DNA of 51,725 bases from JBBDWK01 sp040902885 (GCA_040902885.1 JBBDWK010000003.1:1-51725), one strand, 5' to 3'. Shown: positions 7,475-16,560, numbered from the stretch's first letter. Numbers and translations: made by a program. Notes: a model not told the origin generated them from the letters alone.

Positions 7475-8701
7475 TCAGCCAGCTTCCACCTTTCGCGCCG
7501 CGGCCAGAAACTTCGGATCGATCTCGATGCCGAGGCCGGGACCTTTCGGCACTTCGACGGCCCCATTCTTGACGATGAAGTGGGGCGAAAACCACGGCTC
7601 GTTGACGTGCTTCTCGCGCCACGGGAACTCCATGTGCGCCCCGATGTTCGGAATGGCCGAAGCGAATTGCAGTATGTTCACCGCGGCGGCCCCGGTCTGC
7701 GTGTTGTGCGGGACAATCTTCATGTTGAACTTGCGCGCCATGCGCGCCACCCGCGCCGCGCGGATGAAGCCGCCGTTGTAATTGAGATCGGGCTGCACGA
7801 TATCCATCACGCCGTTTTCCATCATCCACTGGAAACGCCACAAGCTCGCGTCCTGCTCGCCGCAGGCGACCGGCATGGTCAGCGCTTCGGCTACCTTCCT
7901 GGTCTCGCCGAGTTCTTCCCACGGGCAAGGCTCCTCGAAAAAGCCGCAGTTCAGATCTTCGAGCATCCGGCCGATCTCGACAGCCTTCTTGGAATCGTAA
8001 GAGCCATTCGCATCGGTGTAGAGAATCGTCTTGTCTCCCAGTGTCTTCCTGGCCAGCTTCATCATCGTCTCGGTGCGGCCCGGATAGGCGTCCGCGTTGC
8101 GGCTCATGCGTCCGCCGATCTTGAATTTGACGGCCTTCGCCCCGGTAGCCTCCAGACCATGCCGGTAGACTTCGACTTCCTGCTCCGCCGTGGTTTCGCG
8201 CCCCGAACCGGAAAGATAGACGGGAATTTCCCGGCGAATCGCGCCGCCCATCAGCTCGCCAACGGGCTTCTTGACAACCTTTCCGTAAAGGTCGAACAGG
8301 CTCTGCTCCACGAAGGCCGCGGGCGACCAGAATGCCTGGCCTGCCAGCTTGTAATTCTGGACGTACACGCCATCCATCAACGTTTCCAGGTCGCGCACAT
8401 CCTTGCCGATGAAAAAGGGCGCAACCCGGCGCAGGAGAATGGCGACGAAGTCCTCCACCTGTTTTGTGCGCGCGATGCCCATGGCGCCTTCGGTTGAGGT
8501 GGAGCGCACGAAGTAGCTGTTGCCGTTCCGCAGGAGCTCGATCGACTTGATTTTGACGGGGCTCTTCGAGAACTTGTGCAGATCGAACAGGGGCTTTTCG
8601 TATTCGGGAGCGGCGCCGGCCTCGCCGGGCCCGGCCGCGAGCATCGTGGACACGCCCGCTCCCGCCGCCGCTCCCAGGAAGGTGCGTCGCTTGACGATCA
8701 T
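7475..8701 (-). CDS. Tat-exported enolase-superfamily enzyme (mandelate racemase/muconate lactonizing type)
   Basis: This 408-residue protein starts with a twin-arginine signal (VKRRTFLGAAAGAG). The ATG at 8701 was chosen because GGGAG lies about 6 nt upstream and the Tat signal follows at once. The capping domain is at about 45-155 and the TIM barrel follows. Expected catalytic residues are present: K192-x-K194 in VKFKIG, metal ligands Asp230 (TDANGS), Glu256 (FFEEP) and Glu282 (CGEQD), and His332 (VPHNTQTG). Such enzymes abstract an alpha-proton from a carboxylate, often dehydrating sugar acids. Placed after a sugar-type GMC dehydrogenase, a role on the oxidised product is plausible. Export is unusual for this family. 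Confidence 0.9.
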   Translation of the reverse strand: MIVKRRTFLGAAAGAGVSTMLAAGPGEAGAAPEYEKPLFDLHKFSKSPVKIKSIELLRNGNSYFVRSTSTEGAMGIARTKQVEDFVAILLRRVAPFFIGKDVRDLETLMDGVYVQNYKLAGQAFWSPAAFVEQSLFDLYGKVVKKPVGELMGGAIRREIPVYLSGSGRETTAEQEVEVYRHGLEATGAKAVKFKIGGRMSRNADAYPGRTETMMKLARKTLGDKTILYTDANGSYDSKKAVEIGRMLEDLNCGFFEEPCPWEELGETRKVAEALTMPVACGEQDASLWRFQWMMENGVMDIVQPDLNYNGGFIRAARVARMARKFNMKIVPHNTQTGAAAVNILQFASAIPNIGAHMEFPWREKHVNEPWFSPHFIVKNGAVEVPKGPGLGIEIDPKFLAAARKVEAG

Positions 8702-8757
8702 GGGTAAATCTCCCTTTGCTTCAGTAAACGGTAGCACTTGCGCGGCACTTTCGCATC

Positions 8758-9228
8758 TCAGTTCAGCGGCTGGTGGCAGAACGTGCAGTCGTTGCTCGCA
8801 CGGTTCTGCTGGTGGCACTTCATGCAGCCGCCCATCGAGATATCGGTCTCCCGCCAGAGACGGTCGCGCTCCGCAACGGGACCGTGACAGGTTTCGCACT
8901 TAGCCCCAGTTTCCAGGTGCGCCGCGTGGCTGAACAGCACATAGCTTGGAATCTGGTAGACACGCTTCCACGGAACCTCGCGGCCGTCGCGGACGAAGGC
9001 GGCCAGTTTCCGAATCTCCAAACTGTCCTTCTTCACGCATACGTGGCAGGTCATGCACTTCGAGACTTCGGGAATGCCCATCATCTCACCCGGGTCGCGC
9101 ATCTCATGGCAGTTGGCGCACTTCAATCCGGCTGCGATGTGGCGCTTGTGGCTGTAGGCCACCGGCTGTTCGGGAGGTTTCTGCGCCACCGCAGCCGCCA
9201 GGAACAGAAGAAGCGCCGCCTGCTTCAA
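8758..9228 (-). CDS. Pentaheme c-type cytochrome
   Basis: This exported 156-residue protein has five CxxCH haem-binding motifs at residues 37-41, 58-62, 111-115, 135-139 and 148-152. It also has additional His residues such as YSHKRH and FSHAAH that can act as distal ligands, as in cytochrome c3/c7-like proteins. The N-terminus KQAALLLFLAAAVAQ is a signal peptide. No ATG fits; a TTG at 9228, preceded by GAGGGAG, overlaps the GMC stop as TTGA and gives the signal peptide directly. It is therefore likely to be translated with the GMC dehydrogenase and to accept its electrons. Its multihaem form differs from the usual gluconate-dehydrogenase cytochrome subunit. Confidence 0.88.
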   Translation of the reverse strand: MKQAALLLFLAAAVAQKPPEQPVAYSHKRHIAAGLKCANCHEMRDPGEMMGIPEVSKCMTCHVCVKKDSLEIRKLAAFVRDGREVPWKRVYQIPSYVLFSHAAHLETGAKCETCHGPVAERDRLWRETDISMGGCMKCHQQNRASNDCTFCHQPLN

Positions 9229-10787
9229 ATCTCCCTCGTCCGCATCTTTTCGGCCATGTATTCCGAGGCGCGCATGGAGAGGGCGAGGATGGTCAACGTG
9301 GGATTCTGGGAGCCCCCGGAAACGAAGGAGCTTCCGTCCACGACGAACAGATTCTTCACGTCGTGGCTCCGATTGAACTTGTTGAGCACGGACTTCTTCG
9401 GATCGCCGCCCATGCGGCACGTGCCCAGCTCATGGATGCTCTCTCCGGGAGGAACCATCTGCGCGTGTTTGGCGAGCACTTCGAAGCCGGCCCCGCGGCA
9501 CAACTCATCGGCCACGTGCATCGAGTCCCGGGCCATCTCGTACTCGTTGTCCGTATAGCGCTGCTCGATGTGAAGCGAGGGAATGCCCCAGGCATCCTTC
9601 AACTCGGGATTGATGCGGACGCGATTTTCATGGCGCGGCAGCACTTCGCCCATGGTGGTCATGCCGAACCCCGCGCCCGCCGTGTCCGCAAGCTCCTTCT
9701 GCAGCGCCGCGCCGTACAACGGGAAATACCCGGGCGCAGGCGAACCGCCGCTGCCGAAATCGTAGGCGTACCCGCGAATAAACTTCTTCTCGCGCTCCGC
9801 CAGGTTCCGGAAGCGCACGATGTATCCGCCGCCGCCCATCAGGCCGCGCGGCGCCCGCCCGCCGCGCGCTTCGGGAACGATGCAGGTAATCACGCTCTTG
9901 ATGTAGAACTGATCGAACAGATAGCGCCCGAGCACGCCGCTCGAATTCGCGATCCTGGAATTCAGAAGAATGCGCGTGGATTCGAGACACGACGCGCCAA
10001 CGACCACCACACGCGCACTGGCGTGGTAGTCGCGTCCCGTCCGCCGGTCCACGAAGTGCGCTCCGTTCGCCAGACCCGTGTTGCGGTCCACCGAGATCTC
10101 GCGGACCACGGCATTGGGTACGATGGTCAGCCGCCCGGTGGCGAGCGCTTCGGGCAGCAGCAGGTTCACCGAGCTGGCGAGCTGCCCGGTGGCCCGGCGC
10201 TGCTTGGTGGTTGGAATTTTCATGCGCCCGGCCGAAGCCAGAAAGCGCTGTACGCTGACGCTGTCGCGGGACTCGTCCGGAATGAAGACGCCATCGGGAA
10301 GCTGCGGCAGGCCCTCTTTGCGGCCGGAGACGCGGAACATCGGCTCCACACGGTCGTAGTAGGGCGCAAGGTCCGCGTACGAGATCGGCCAGTTCTCGCC
10401 GAAGCCGTCGTGGTCCTTGCACTTGAACTCGTAGTCGCTGAGCCGCCACGACGCGCGGCCCCACATCAGAGTCTTCCCGCCCATCAGCCGGATGCGCACC
10501 CAATAGTAAGGGTCATTCTCCGGATATGTGTAGGGATTGAGCTTCTCGTCCGCCCACACGTTTCCGTTGAACTCGTTGGCCTGAGTGACGTGCGGGAAAC
10601 GGCCGGGCCTTCCAAAACCTCGATACGGCAGATCGTAAACCGCGCGAAGCGAGCGCTGGCGCTCGAAATCCACGGCGGGGCCCGCGTCCAGCATCAGGCA
10701 CGGGATGCCCAGCTTGGTCAGCGTGTGCGCCGCCATGCCGCCCGAGGCTCCGGAACCGATGATCAAAACGTCGGGGCTGGATGCCAT
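9225..10787 (-). CDS. GMC-family FAD-dependent oxidoreductase (large subunit)
   Basis: This 520-residue flavoprotein has the Rossmann motif GSGASGGMAAHTL at 11-23 and a glycine-rich GGKTLMWGRASWR near 104-116. The C-terminal GMC_oxred_C signature includes ELGTCRMGGDP and SFVSGGSQNPTLTILAL. It belongs to the sugar/polyol dehydrogenase branch that pairs with a subunit 3 protein and a cytochrome, and both are adjacent. There is no Sec signal of its own, so it probably rides with the Tat-exported partner. The gap to the upstream subunit 3 stop is one base, and the cytochrome start overlaps its stop. The substrate is not determined. Confidence 0.93.
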   Translation of the reverse strand: MASSPDVLIIGSGASGGMAAHTLTKLGIPCLMLDAGPAVDFERQRSLRAVYDLPYRGFGRPGRFPHVTQANEFNGNVWADEKLNPYTYPENDPYYWVRIRLMGGKTLMWGRASWRLSDYEFKCKDHDGFGENWPISYADLAPYYDRVEPMFRVSGRKEGLPQLPDGVFIPDESRDSVSVQRFLASAGRMKIPTTKQRRATGQLASSVNLLLPEALATGRLTIVPNAVVREISVDRNTGLANGAHFVDRRTGRDYHASARVVVVGASCLESTRILLNSRIANSSGVLGRYLFDQFYIKSVITCIVPEARGGRAPRGLMGGGGYIVRFRNLAEREKKFIRGYAYDFGSGGSPAPGYFPLYGAALQKELADTAGAGFGMTTMGEVLPRHENRVRINPELKDAWGIPSLHIEQRYTDNEYEMARDSMHVADELCRGAGFEVLAKHAQMVPPGESIHELGTCRMGGDPKKSVLNKFNRSHDVKNLFVVDGSSFVSGGSQNPTLTILALSMRASEYMAEKMRTREI

Positions 10788-10788
10788 A

Positions 10789-11346
10789 TCACTCGACAGG
10801 ATGCCAGTAGAGCCCGAGACCCGCCGCGGAGCGGCTGCGGCCCGAAACGGCCTCCGCCCATTCGCTTGAGTTCATCGTCGCCCGCATCACGTCTTCCTTC
10901 GCGGCCAGCAGGAAGTCCGCGAGCGGGTCCGACGGCGCTTGGTAAGTCCACGGTTGGCGCAGGGGCGCCAGCAGGGCGTCGGCTTGCTCGCCGGAGATAT
11001 CGGTGAAGGGCTTGCCGTACCGGCCGCGGCTTTGTTCATTCAGCGCGGCGAGGCCTTCGCGGTAGAGGCTCTGGCGATCCACGGGAGACTCCCCCAGCAG
11101 GAAATCGAGGAACCCGGCGGCGCCGGCCTGCGCGGCGCCCGGCGCGTTCTGCTGCGCGGGCATCAGGATATCGCCGAGCCTTTGCAGAGCGGCAAACTCG
11201 CCTTCCGCGAAGAAACGAGGCTTTGCGACGGCCACTGCATCGGCGGCCGTGGTGGCCAGCTTGGCGTTCGGCTCCGGCTGCTGGGCCGGAAGAACCGCGG
11301 CGGCGGAGGCGGCCACGGCGGTTCGAAGGACTTCTCGGCGATTCAT
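10789..11346 (-). CDS. Gluconate 2-dehydrogenase subunit 3 family protein
   Basis: This 185-residue protein has an N-terminal twin-arginine-like export signal (MNRREVLRTAVAASAAAVLPAQQ). The body shows the family pattern AEGEFAALQRLGDILMP, AGAAGFLDFLLGESP and FLLAAKEDVMRATMNSSEW. These small subunits accompany periplasmic GMC dehydrogenases and carry the Tat signal that exports the folded complex. It starts 5 bp after the M16 protease gene and ends one base before the GMC start, so the order protease, subunit 3, GMC, cytochrome is compact. The presence of the Tat-like signal here and not on the GMC partner supports co-export. Confidence 0.87.
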   Translation of the reverse strand: MNRREVLRTAVAASAAAVLPAQQPEPNAKLATTAADAVAVAKPRFFAEGEFAALQRLGDILMPAQQNAPGAAQAGAAGFLDFLLGESPVDRQSLYREGLAALNEQSRGRYGKPFTDISGEQADALLAPLRQPWTYQAPSDPLADFLLAAKEDVMRATMNSSEWAEAVSGRSRSAAGLGLYWHPVE

Positions 11347-11351
11347 AAAAT

Positions 11352-12827
11352 CTACGGATACATCATGGTGAGCGGATCGGGCAACGGAATCCGCACTGGC
11401 TCCCTGCCGCCGCCCAGCTTGGCGAACGTATACTCCGGCTTGTCGGGATTGCCCTTCAAAATCGTATCCACGTCGCCCACGGCAAGAATCACCAGCTTAT
11501 CCGGGTGCAGGTACTTTTGCGCGACGCCCTGGATCTTGTCCGGAGTCAGCGCTCGCAGGCGGCCGCGATACTTCTCCCAGTAATCCTCGGGCCGCTTCGT
11601 GAAGTAGTCCTGTGCGAACTGACCGGCTTTGGCGCCGGCCGTCGCAAACCGGCGCGGGAAGCTTTCGATCGCCAGGCTGACCTCGGTCTGCAACTCTTCC
11701 CCGGTGACCTTCTCGCGGCGGATACGGTCGATCTCCTCGGACACAATGGTGATCGCCTGTGCGACGGTCGGGCTCTTGGACTGGAACACGACGCCGAAAG
11801 TTCCTTCGTAATAGGTCCCGTGCTGGAAGATCGAGCCGGCCTGATAAGCCAGGCCTTCATCGGAACGTACGCGAGAGGTGATGCGCGAGGTAAATCCGCC
11901 GCCACCGAGAATCGAGTTCATGACGGTGATGGCCAGATGGTCCGGATTGTCCATGGTCACGCCCAGGTGACCCATGCGGACGCGGCCCTGATTCACTTCT
12001 TTCTTGTTCACCAGGTAGATGCCCGGCTGCGGCGTGTGCTGCGGCTTGGGAACCTCCGGGATCGCATCCGTGCGGTTCGGCCAGCCTCCGAACGCCTTTT
12101 CCAGCTTGGCCAGCATCTCGGACGTTTTGAAATCTCCCGATACGGCGAATATGAAATTGCCTGGGTAGTAGTAGCGCGAATGGAAGGCCGCCAGATCGTC
12201 GCGCGTGATGGACTCGACAGAGGCCTTCGTGGTGGGCAACGCGGTGAAGTGTTTGTCGCCGCGCATCAAGCGGGTGAACTCCCGGCTCTCGATGCCCGGC
12301 GTGCTGTCGTTGCGGCGCTCCATGGACTGCAAGGCCTGGCTCTTCGCAAGTGTCAGCCGGTCTTCCGCAAACCCGGGATTCCGCATCATATCCACCAGGA
12401 GCGCGAGGCCCGCGTCCAGATCCTTGGCGAGGCAGTTCAGGGAAGCTTGTCCCTGGAGATCCGAGATGCTCGATGAGATGTTGGCCGCCAGAAACGCGGC
12501 TTCTTCGTCGAAGACGGCTGGCGGTTTGGACTTCGTTCCACCGGACCGCATCTGAGATCCCGTGAGCTGCGCCAGACCCACCTTTCCCGGGGGTTCCAGG
12601 TAGGCTCCGGTCCGCACCATCACGGAAATCTGCACCAGGGGCAGATCGTGGTCCTCCACCAGAAACGCGACAGCGCCATTCGACAGCTTGTGCCGGTGAT
12701 CCGCGGCGCGCGGCGGCTGGTAGGTCAGCGCTTGAAACTTCAGGTCGCGAGGATGACGGGGCAGATCTCCGTCCGCTCCAGCGGCCAGGACAGCCGCGAC
12801 TATTACGGATATCAAGAGCTTGCTCAT
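11352..12827 (-). CDS. M16-family peptidase homologue, non-catalytic subunit
   Basis: This 491-residue exported protein (signal about 1-18) has the M16 two-lobe organisation, but where the active site HxxEH should be it reads LAQLTGSQ. The zinc ligands are therefore missing. It still contains the substrate-contacting C-terminal lobe, with RVRMGHLGVTM and SILGGGGFTSR. In bacterial and mitochondrial M16 proteases of the two-subunit class, one chain has the zinc site and the other is degenerate. The gene just upstream supplies the active chain and overlaps this one by 4 bases. A heterodimeric periplasmic protease is the straightforward reading. Confidence 0.9.
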   Translation of the reverse strand: MSKLLISVIVAAVLAAGADGDLPRHPRDLKFQALTYQPPRAADHRHKLSNGAVAFLVEDHDLPLVQISVMVRTGAYLEPPGKVGLAQLTGSQMRSGGTKSKPPAVFDEEAAFLAANISSSISDLQGQASLNCLAKDLDAGLALLVDMMRNPGFAEDRLTLAKSQALQSMERRNDSTPGIESREFTRLMRGDKHFTALPTTKASVESITRDDLAAFHSRYYYPGNFIFAVSGDFKTSEMLAKLEKAFGGWPNRTDAIPEVPKPQHTPQPGIYLVNKKEVNQGRVRMGHLGVTMDNPDHLAITVMNSILGGGGFTSRITSRVRSDEGLAYQAGSIFQHGTYYEGTFGVVFQSKSPTVAQAITIVSEEIDRIRREKVTGEELQTEVSLAIESFPRRFATAGAKAGQFAQDYFTKRPEDYWEKYRGRLRALTPDKIQGVAQKYLHPDKLVILAVGDVDTILKGNPDKPEYTFAKLGGGREPVRIPLPDPLTMMYP

Positions 12828-14356
12828 TGCGCGCCTCCCGTGGTAGCCGCTTCCCCGGCTTTCTTTTTCGTGTAGAAGAGAAGGACGTTCCGGCCCTCCG
12901 GAGGGAAATACTTTTTCGCCACCCTCTGAATATCCCCCACCGTCACCGCCTGCATGCGCAAGGGGTCGGTGTTGATGGTCTGCCAGCCCCGGTAGGAGTC
13001 GAAAACCAGCAACTGCATCATCAGGAAGGGGTCCGACTGCAAGCTGCGGAACCTCGAAGCGGCGAGCTGGTTCTTGACCTTCTGCAGCTCGCGGTCGGGC
13101 ACGGTCTCCTTCTGCAGCTTCTCAATCTCCTCGTAGATGGCCGCTTCCACCTCCTCGGGCGTCTTTCCCGGCTTGGCCACGCCGCGAAACTCGAAGTAGC
13201 CTTCGTACTTCATGCCGCTGTGCGTGGCGGCGGCGGTATTGGCAATCTGCCGGTCGAGCACCAGCGACTTGTACAGCCTCCCCGTACGGTCGTTGAGCAG
13301 TCCCGCGAGCACCAGGAACGCCGGCTCGTCCTTATGCCCGTCGGCTACCGTGTGATAGCGGATGCGCACTTCGGGATTGGTTTCCGCATAGGCCGTCATG
13401 CGTTGTTGGCCGAGCTGCGCAATCTCGGTGGTGCGCACCGGCTCGGGATTGTGGGGCCCGCGCCGCAACCGCCCGAAGTATTTACGCGCGAGCTCCAGCG
13501 CCTGCTGCGGCTCGAAATCGCCCACCAGGCAGGCCGTCAGGTTGTTCGGCGCGTAGTTCAGGGCGTAGTAGGAGAGGGCATCCTCGCGAGTTATGGCTTC
13601 GAGATCGCTGGCCCATCCCACTACCGGCCAGGAGTACGGCGACGACTTCCAGAACATAGCTTCGAACTGCTCCACGAAGCGGCCAGTCGGCGTGCTGTCC
13701 GTCCGCATGCGCCGTTCTTCGTGGACCACATCGCGCTCCGAATAGAATTCGCGAAATACGGGATTGGCCAGCCGGTCCGACTCCATCCAGAACCACAATT
13801 CGAGTTTATTGGAAGGCACGTTGATGAAGTAGATGGTGAAGTCTTCGGACGTCCCGGCGTTCATCCCGGACGCCCCGGCCGCCGTGTAGATGCGGTCAAA
13901 CTCGTCCTTTACCATCAGGTCCCGCTGGCGCTTGGTGAGCTTCTCGATCTCGGCCAGCAGCTCCCGGTGGCGCGGGCTGCGCACGCTGGGGTCCTTTACA
14001 TCCGCGATCTCGCCCTCGCGCAGCCTGCGCGCAAGCTCCCGCTCTTCCTTGCGCAGCTCGGCCTTCACGCGATCCAGCTCCAGATTGAGCTTCAGGTCTT
14101 CCTCGATGTTCTGGGTGCCGAGGACGTGGGTGCCTTTGAACATCATGTGCTCGAACAGGTGCGAGATCCCGGTGACGCCGGGCCGCTCGTTCACGGACCC
14201 CACCTTGGCGATCCAGCCCGCGGCAATGCTCGGCGCTCCCTTGCGGGGCAGCAGCAGAACTTTCATCCCGTTCTCGAGCACATGCTCCTGAACGCTAAGT
14301 TGCTGGGCTTGAAGAACCCCGCCCAGCAGCAGAAGGACAAGTGACGGCGCTCTCAT
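12824..14356 (-). CDS. M16-family zinc protease, catalytic subunit
   Basis: This 510-residue exported protease has an N-terminal signal (about 1-18, VLLLLGGVLQAQQ). The inverted zinc motif is His66-x-x-Glu69-His70 in HLFEHMMFKGT. The third ligand Glu is likely the one in VVHEERR, after a roughly 80-residue charged helical insertion that is unusual for the family. The second lobe contains the conserved NLTACLVGDF and LLNDRTGRLYK strings. It probably assembles with the inactive homologue encoded next. The insertion might alter substrate access. Confidence 0.92.
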   Translation of the reverse strand: MRAPSLVLLLLGGVLQAQQLSVQEHVLENGMKVLLLPRKGAPSIAAGWIAKVGSVNERPGVTGISHLFEHMMFKGTHVLGTQNIEEDLKLNLELDRVKAELRKEERELARRLREGEIADVKDPSVRSPRHRELLAEIEKLTKRQRDLMVKDEFDRIYTAAGASGMNAGTSEDFTIYFINVPSNKLELWFWMESDRLANPVFREFYSERDVVHEERRMRTDSTPTGRFVEQFEAMFWKSSPYSWPVVGWASDLEAITREDALSYYALNYAPNNLTACLVGDFEPQQALELARKYFGRLRRGPHNPEPVRTTEIAQLGQQRMTAYAETNPEVRIRYHTVADGHKDEPAFLVLAGLLNDRTGRLYKSLVLDRQIANTAAATHSGMKYEGYFEFRGVAKPGKTPEEVEAAIYEEIEKLQKETVPDRELQKVKNQLAASRFRSLQSDPFLMMQLLVFDSYRGWQTINTDPLRMQAVTVGDIQRVAKKYFPPEGRNVLLFYTKKKAGEAATTGGAQ

Positions 14357-14386
14357 GAATTCTCCTCAACTATTGAAGCTGACATC

Positions 14387-15457
14387 TTACTTCGGCGGCT
14401 GCTCTTCCGTCCGGTCCTTGGGAAGCGCTTCGGGAACGTCGGTGGAATCGAAGGTGATGACGGCATCCGCGGAGAACTTCCGGTAAAGGCGGAACTCCAC
14501 CTCGTTGCGCGTCAGGAATTTGTTTTCGCGCATCCGGATCACGGCCCGCAGCGGCAGCATGAACTCCGCCTCGCCAATCTTGGTGAAGTCGTAATCCAGC
14601 ACGGTGGACGCCTCGTGGATGGGGAAAGAGGCCGGAATGTCCTCGGCTTCAAGCGTTACGCGCAGGACAAAACCGGTGTCCCGGTCCACGTAGAGCAGGC
14701 CCTTGTATCCGGAGATGATTTCCAGCCGCTTTTCATAGCTGATGCTCCATTGGGAATTCGGCTGGGCTACGCGGTATTTGAACACGTGCGCGCGCCTCCC
14801 GCGGAGGGTGGCCCAACGCTCCCACTCGAAGCGCGTCCGGCTTTTCTCTTCGAATACCTGGCGAAGCAGACTGCCAAATTCGCCCGTGGAGGACGCTCCT
14901 CCGAGCGATTCGTAGCTCTGCTGCGTCAGCCGGTTGTTGATCAACACCAGCTTGTAGTCTTCCTTCTGGTCGAAATAACTCAGACGCGCGGTGATCACGT
15001 CGTGTTGCTGCCAAAGTTCGAGACCGGACGGATCGTAGTGCCGGCGGGTGATCTGGGTACAGATGAAATCGGGCAGCCGCTGCGAATAGTGGATGGCGTA
15101 TTGGCGCGCTTCCTCGATGACACGCTTCTGTTCCTCGGGCGATGGCGCGGGAATCGGCGAGGCAACCTGAACGGTCTTGGGTTGCGGCGGGGGCAGCGAT
15201 CGCGTCTCCTCGGTCAGATTCCTCAGCGCTTCCAGAGTCTTCGGGCCCACGCCCGCCGCCTCTAAATCCTCCACGATGGAAGCGGAGAGCCGCTCGCTCA
15301 ACTTCAGCTTAGAAAGGTAATTCGCCACCTGCTTGTCGGGATGGCGCAGTTGTATGGAGGATTTCACGAAGGAAACAAGCTGGTCGACGTTCAACGTCGT
15401 CTGTGCCGCGGCGGTGAGGCAAAGCGCCAGCGCCACTGCGGTGAGCCGAGCCCGCAT
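14387..15457 (-). CDS. Secreted protein of unknown function (356 aa)
   Basis: It begins with a clear Sec signal (MRARLTAVALALCLTAAAQ). A helical region follows at about 20-80 (LNVDQLVSFVKSSIQLRHPDKQVANYLSKL), then a Pro-rich linker at about 88-108, and a beta-rich domain from about 120 to 340 containing YSQRLPDFICTQITRRHYDP and YDFTKIGEAEFMLPLRAVIRM. This resembles a family of unannotated Acidobacteria exported proteins, but I cannot name a function. It has no recognisable catalytic motif. It lies 30 bp upstream of the M16 pair on the same strand, so cotranscription is likely. Confidence 0.75.
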   Translation of the reverse strand: MRARLTAVALALCLTAAAQTTLNVDQLVSFVKSSIQLRHPDKQVANYLSKLKLSERLSASIVEDLEAAGVGPKTLEALRNLTEETRSLPPPQPKTVQVASPIPAPSPEEQKRVIEEARQYAIHYSQRLPDFICTQITRRHYDPSGLELWQQHDVITARLSYFDQKEDYKLVLINNRLTQQSYESLGGASSTGEFGSLLRQVFEEKSRTRFEWERWATLRGRRAHVFKYRVAQPNSQWSISYEKRLEIISGYKGLLYVDRDTGFVLRVTLEAEDIPASFPIHEASTVLDYDFTKIGEAEFMLPLRAVIRMRENKFLTRNEVEFRLYRKFSADAVITFDSTDVPEALPKDRTEEQPPK

Positions 15458-15498
15458 ACATTGATTCTCTCACTGCCGATTCGCTTTCCGCACCTCTC

Positions 15499-16560
15499 TC
15501 ACCGCTTCGTTCCGGCCACGGTCTTCTTGATGGCCGATTCGGCCACTGGCGCCATGATCCGGTAGCCCGCCGCGTTGGGATGCAACCCATCGTCCGCCAG
15601 CTCGGCGCGCAGGAAGCCCGCCTGGTCGATCATGTGCGGAAAATAATTCACATACGTGTAATTGCGCTGCCGGCAGAAGTTTTCAATCCACCGGTTCAGC
15701 TCCAGAATTTTGGCCGGAGGCCGGGCTTCGCTGCGCCGGTTCTGCGGATTCCGGCTCTGATGATGATCGCTGATTGGCAGTACGGAGGCGAGCAGGGGTT
15801 TGATTTTGTGCGCCTCGGCGAGATCGGCGATCATCGCCAGGTTGTTCTGGATGGCCCCGAGAGGCACGCCACGCGCAAGGTCGTTGGTGCCTGCCAGCAC
15901 CAGCACCGCTTCCGGCTTCAGGTCGATCACGTCCGCCTTCATACGGCCCAGCATCTGGGCGGTAATCTGGCCGCTGATGCCGCGGTTCACAAAGTCCCGC
16001 CCGGTGAAGTATTCGTTCAGGCGCCAACCGTCGGTGATGGAATCGCCCAGGAACACTACGCGATTCCGTCCCGCCGCCGGGGGGCCAAGGCGGGCATTGG
16101 CTTCGGCATAGCGCGCGAGGTTGTCGCGGTCCGGACTGCGCAACTGCGATTCCTTCCGGTCGAGAAGGGCGCGAAAGTGGGATTCCACCCGATCCGCCGA
16201 ATCGCGCAGCTCGCCGAATTGCCGGCGGGCCTCTTCCGGGAACGGAAAAGGCTTGGGCACGGCGCCGGCGAGCGCGAGGTACGCGCGCACGTTCTCCAGA
16301 AACCGAAGCGTCAATCCGGAGTGCTGCTGGCCGGCGGCGCTCTCCAGGGTGTTCAGCGCCTGGCGGCTGTTCTCCAGCACTGGCGCTCCGGCACGCGCCA
16401 GTTCGGGCATGGCGATGGTGGTCGCTTCCATGAGCTGCACCAGCCGCCGGAACAGTTGCAGCGACTCGCGATTCGCGAGAAGCGCGGTGTCCTGCCCGGG
16501 CAGCGCGGCAACCGACAACAGGATCGCGCACAGGAACGGCGCGGGATAGATGGCTTTCAT
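15499..16560 (-). CDS. SGNH/GDSL-type hydrolase, exported
   Basis: This 353-residue protein has a signal peptide (MKAIYPAPFLCAILLSVAALPGQ). A helical N-terminal region of about 150 residues precedes an SGNH domain. Block I is FLGDSITDGW (catalytic Ser), block II has the Gly of NRGISGQ, block III is AGTNDL, and block V is DDGLHPNAAGY with catalytic Asp and His. The family hydrolyses esters and carbohydrate acetyl groups; the substrate is not known. The start ATG at 16560 overlaps the stop of the upstream DUF3108 gene by 4 bases (ATGA), implying translational coupling. The helical N-terminal part may be an oligomerisation domain. Confidence 0.9.
   Translation of the reverse strand: MKAIYPAPFLCAILLSVAALPGQDTALLANRESLQLFRRLVQLMEATTIAMPELARAGAPVLENSRQALNTLESAAGQQHSGLTLRFLENVRAYLALAGAVPKPFPFPEEARRQFGELRDSADRVESHFRALLDRKESQLRSPDRDNLARYAEANARLGPPAAGRNRVVFLGDSITDGWRLNEYFTGRDFVNRGISGQITAQMLGRMKADVIDLKPEAVLVLAGTNDLARGVPLGAIQNNLAMIADLAEAHKIKPLLASVLPISDHHQSRNPQNRRSEARPPAKILELNRWIENFCRQRNYTYVNYFPHMIDQAGFLRAELADDGLHPNAAGYRIMAPVAESAIKKTVAGTKR

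Noticed and set aside
8946..11006. 686-codon open frame opposite the GMC dehydrogenase operon
   Set aside because: It is antisense to three well-supported genes, and its composition (Arg, His, Ala-rich) is that of a GC-rich shadow frame. No domain is recognisable.
12827..14344. 505-codon open frame opposite the catalytic M16 protease
   Set aside because: Shadow frame; the M16 zinc motif and signal peptide on the minus strand are decisive.
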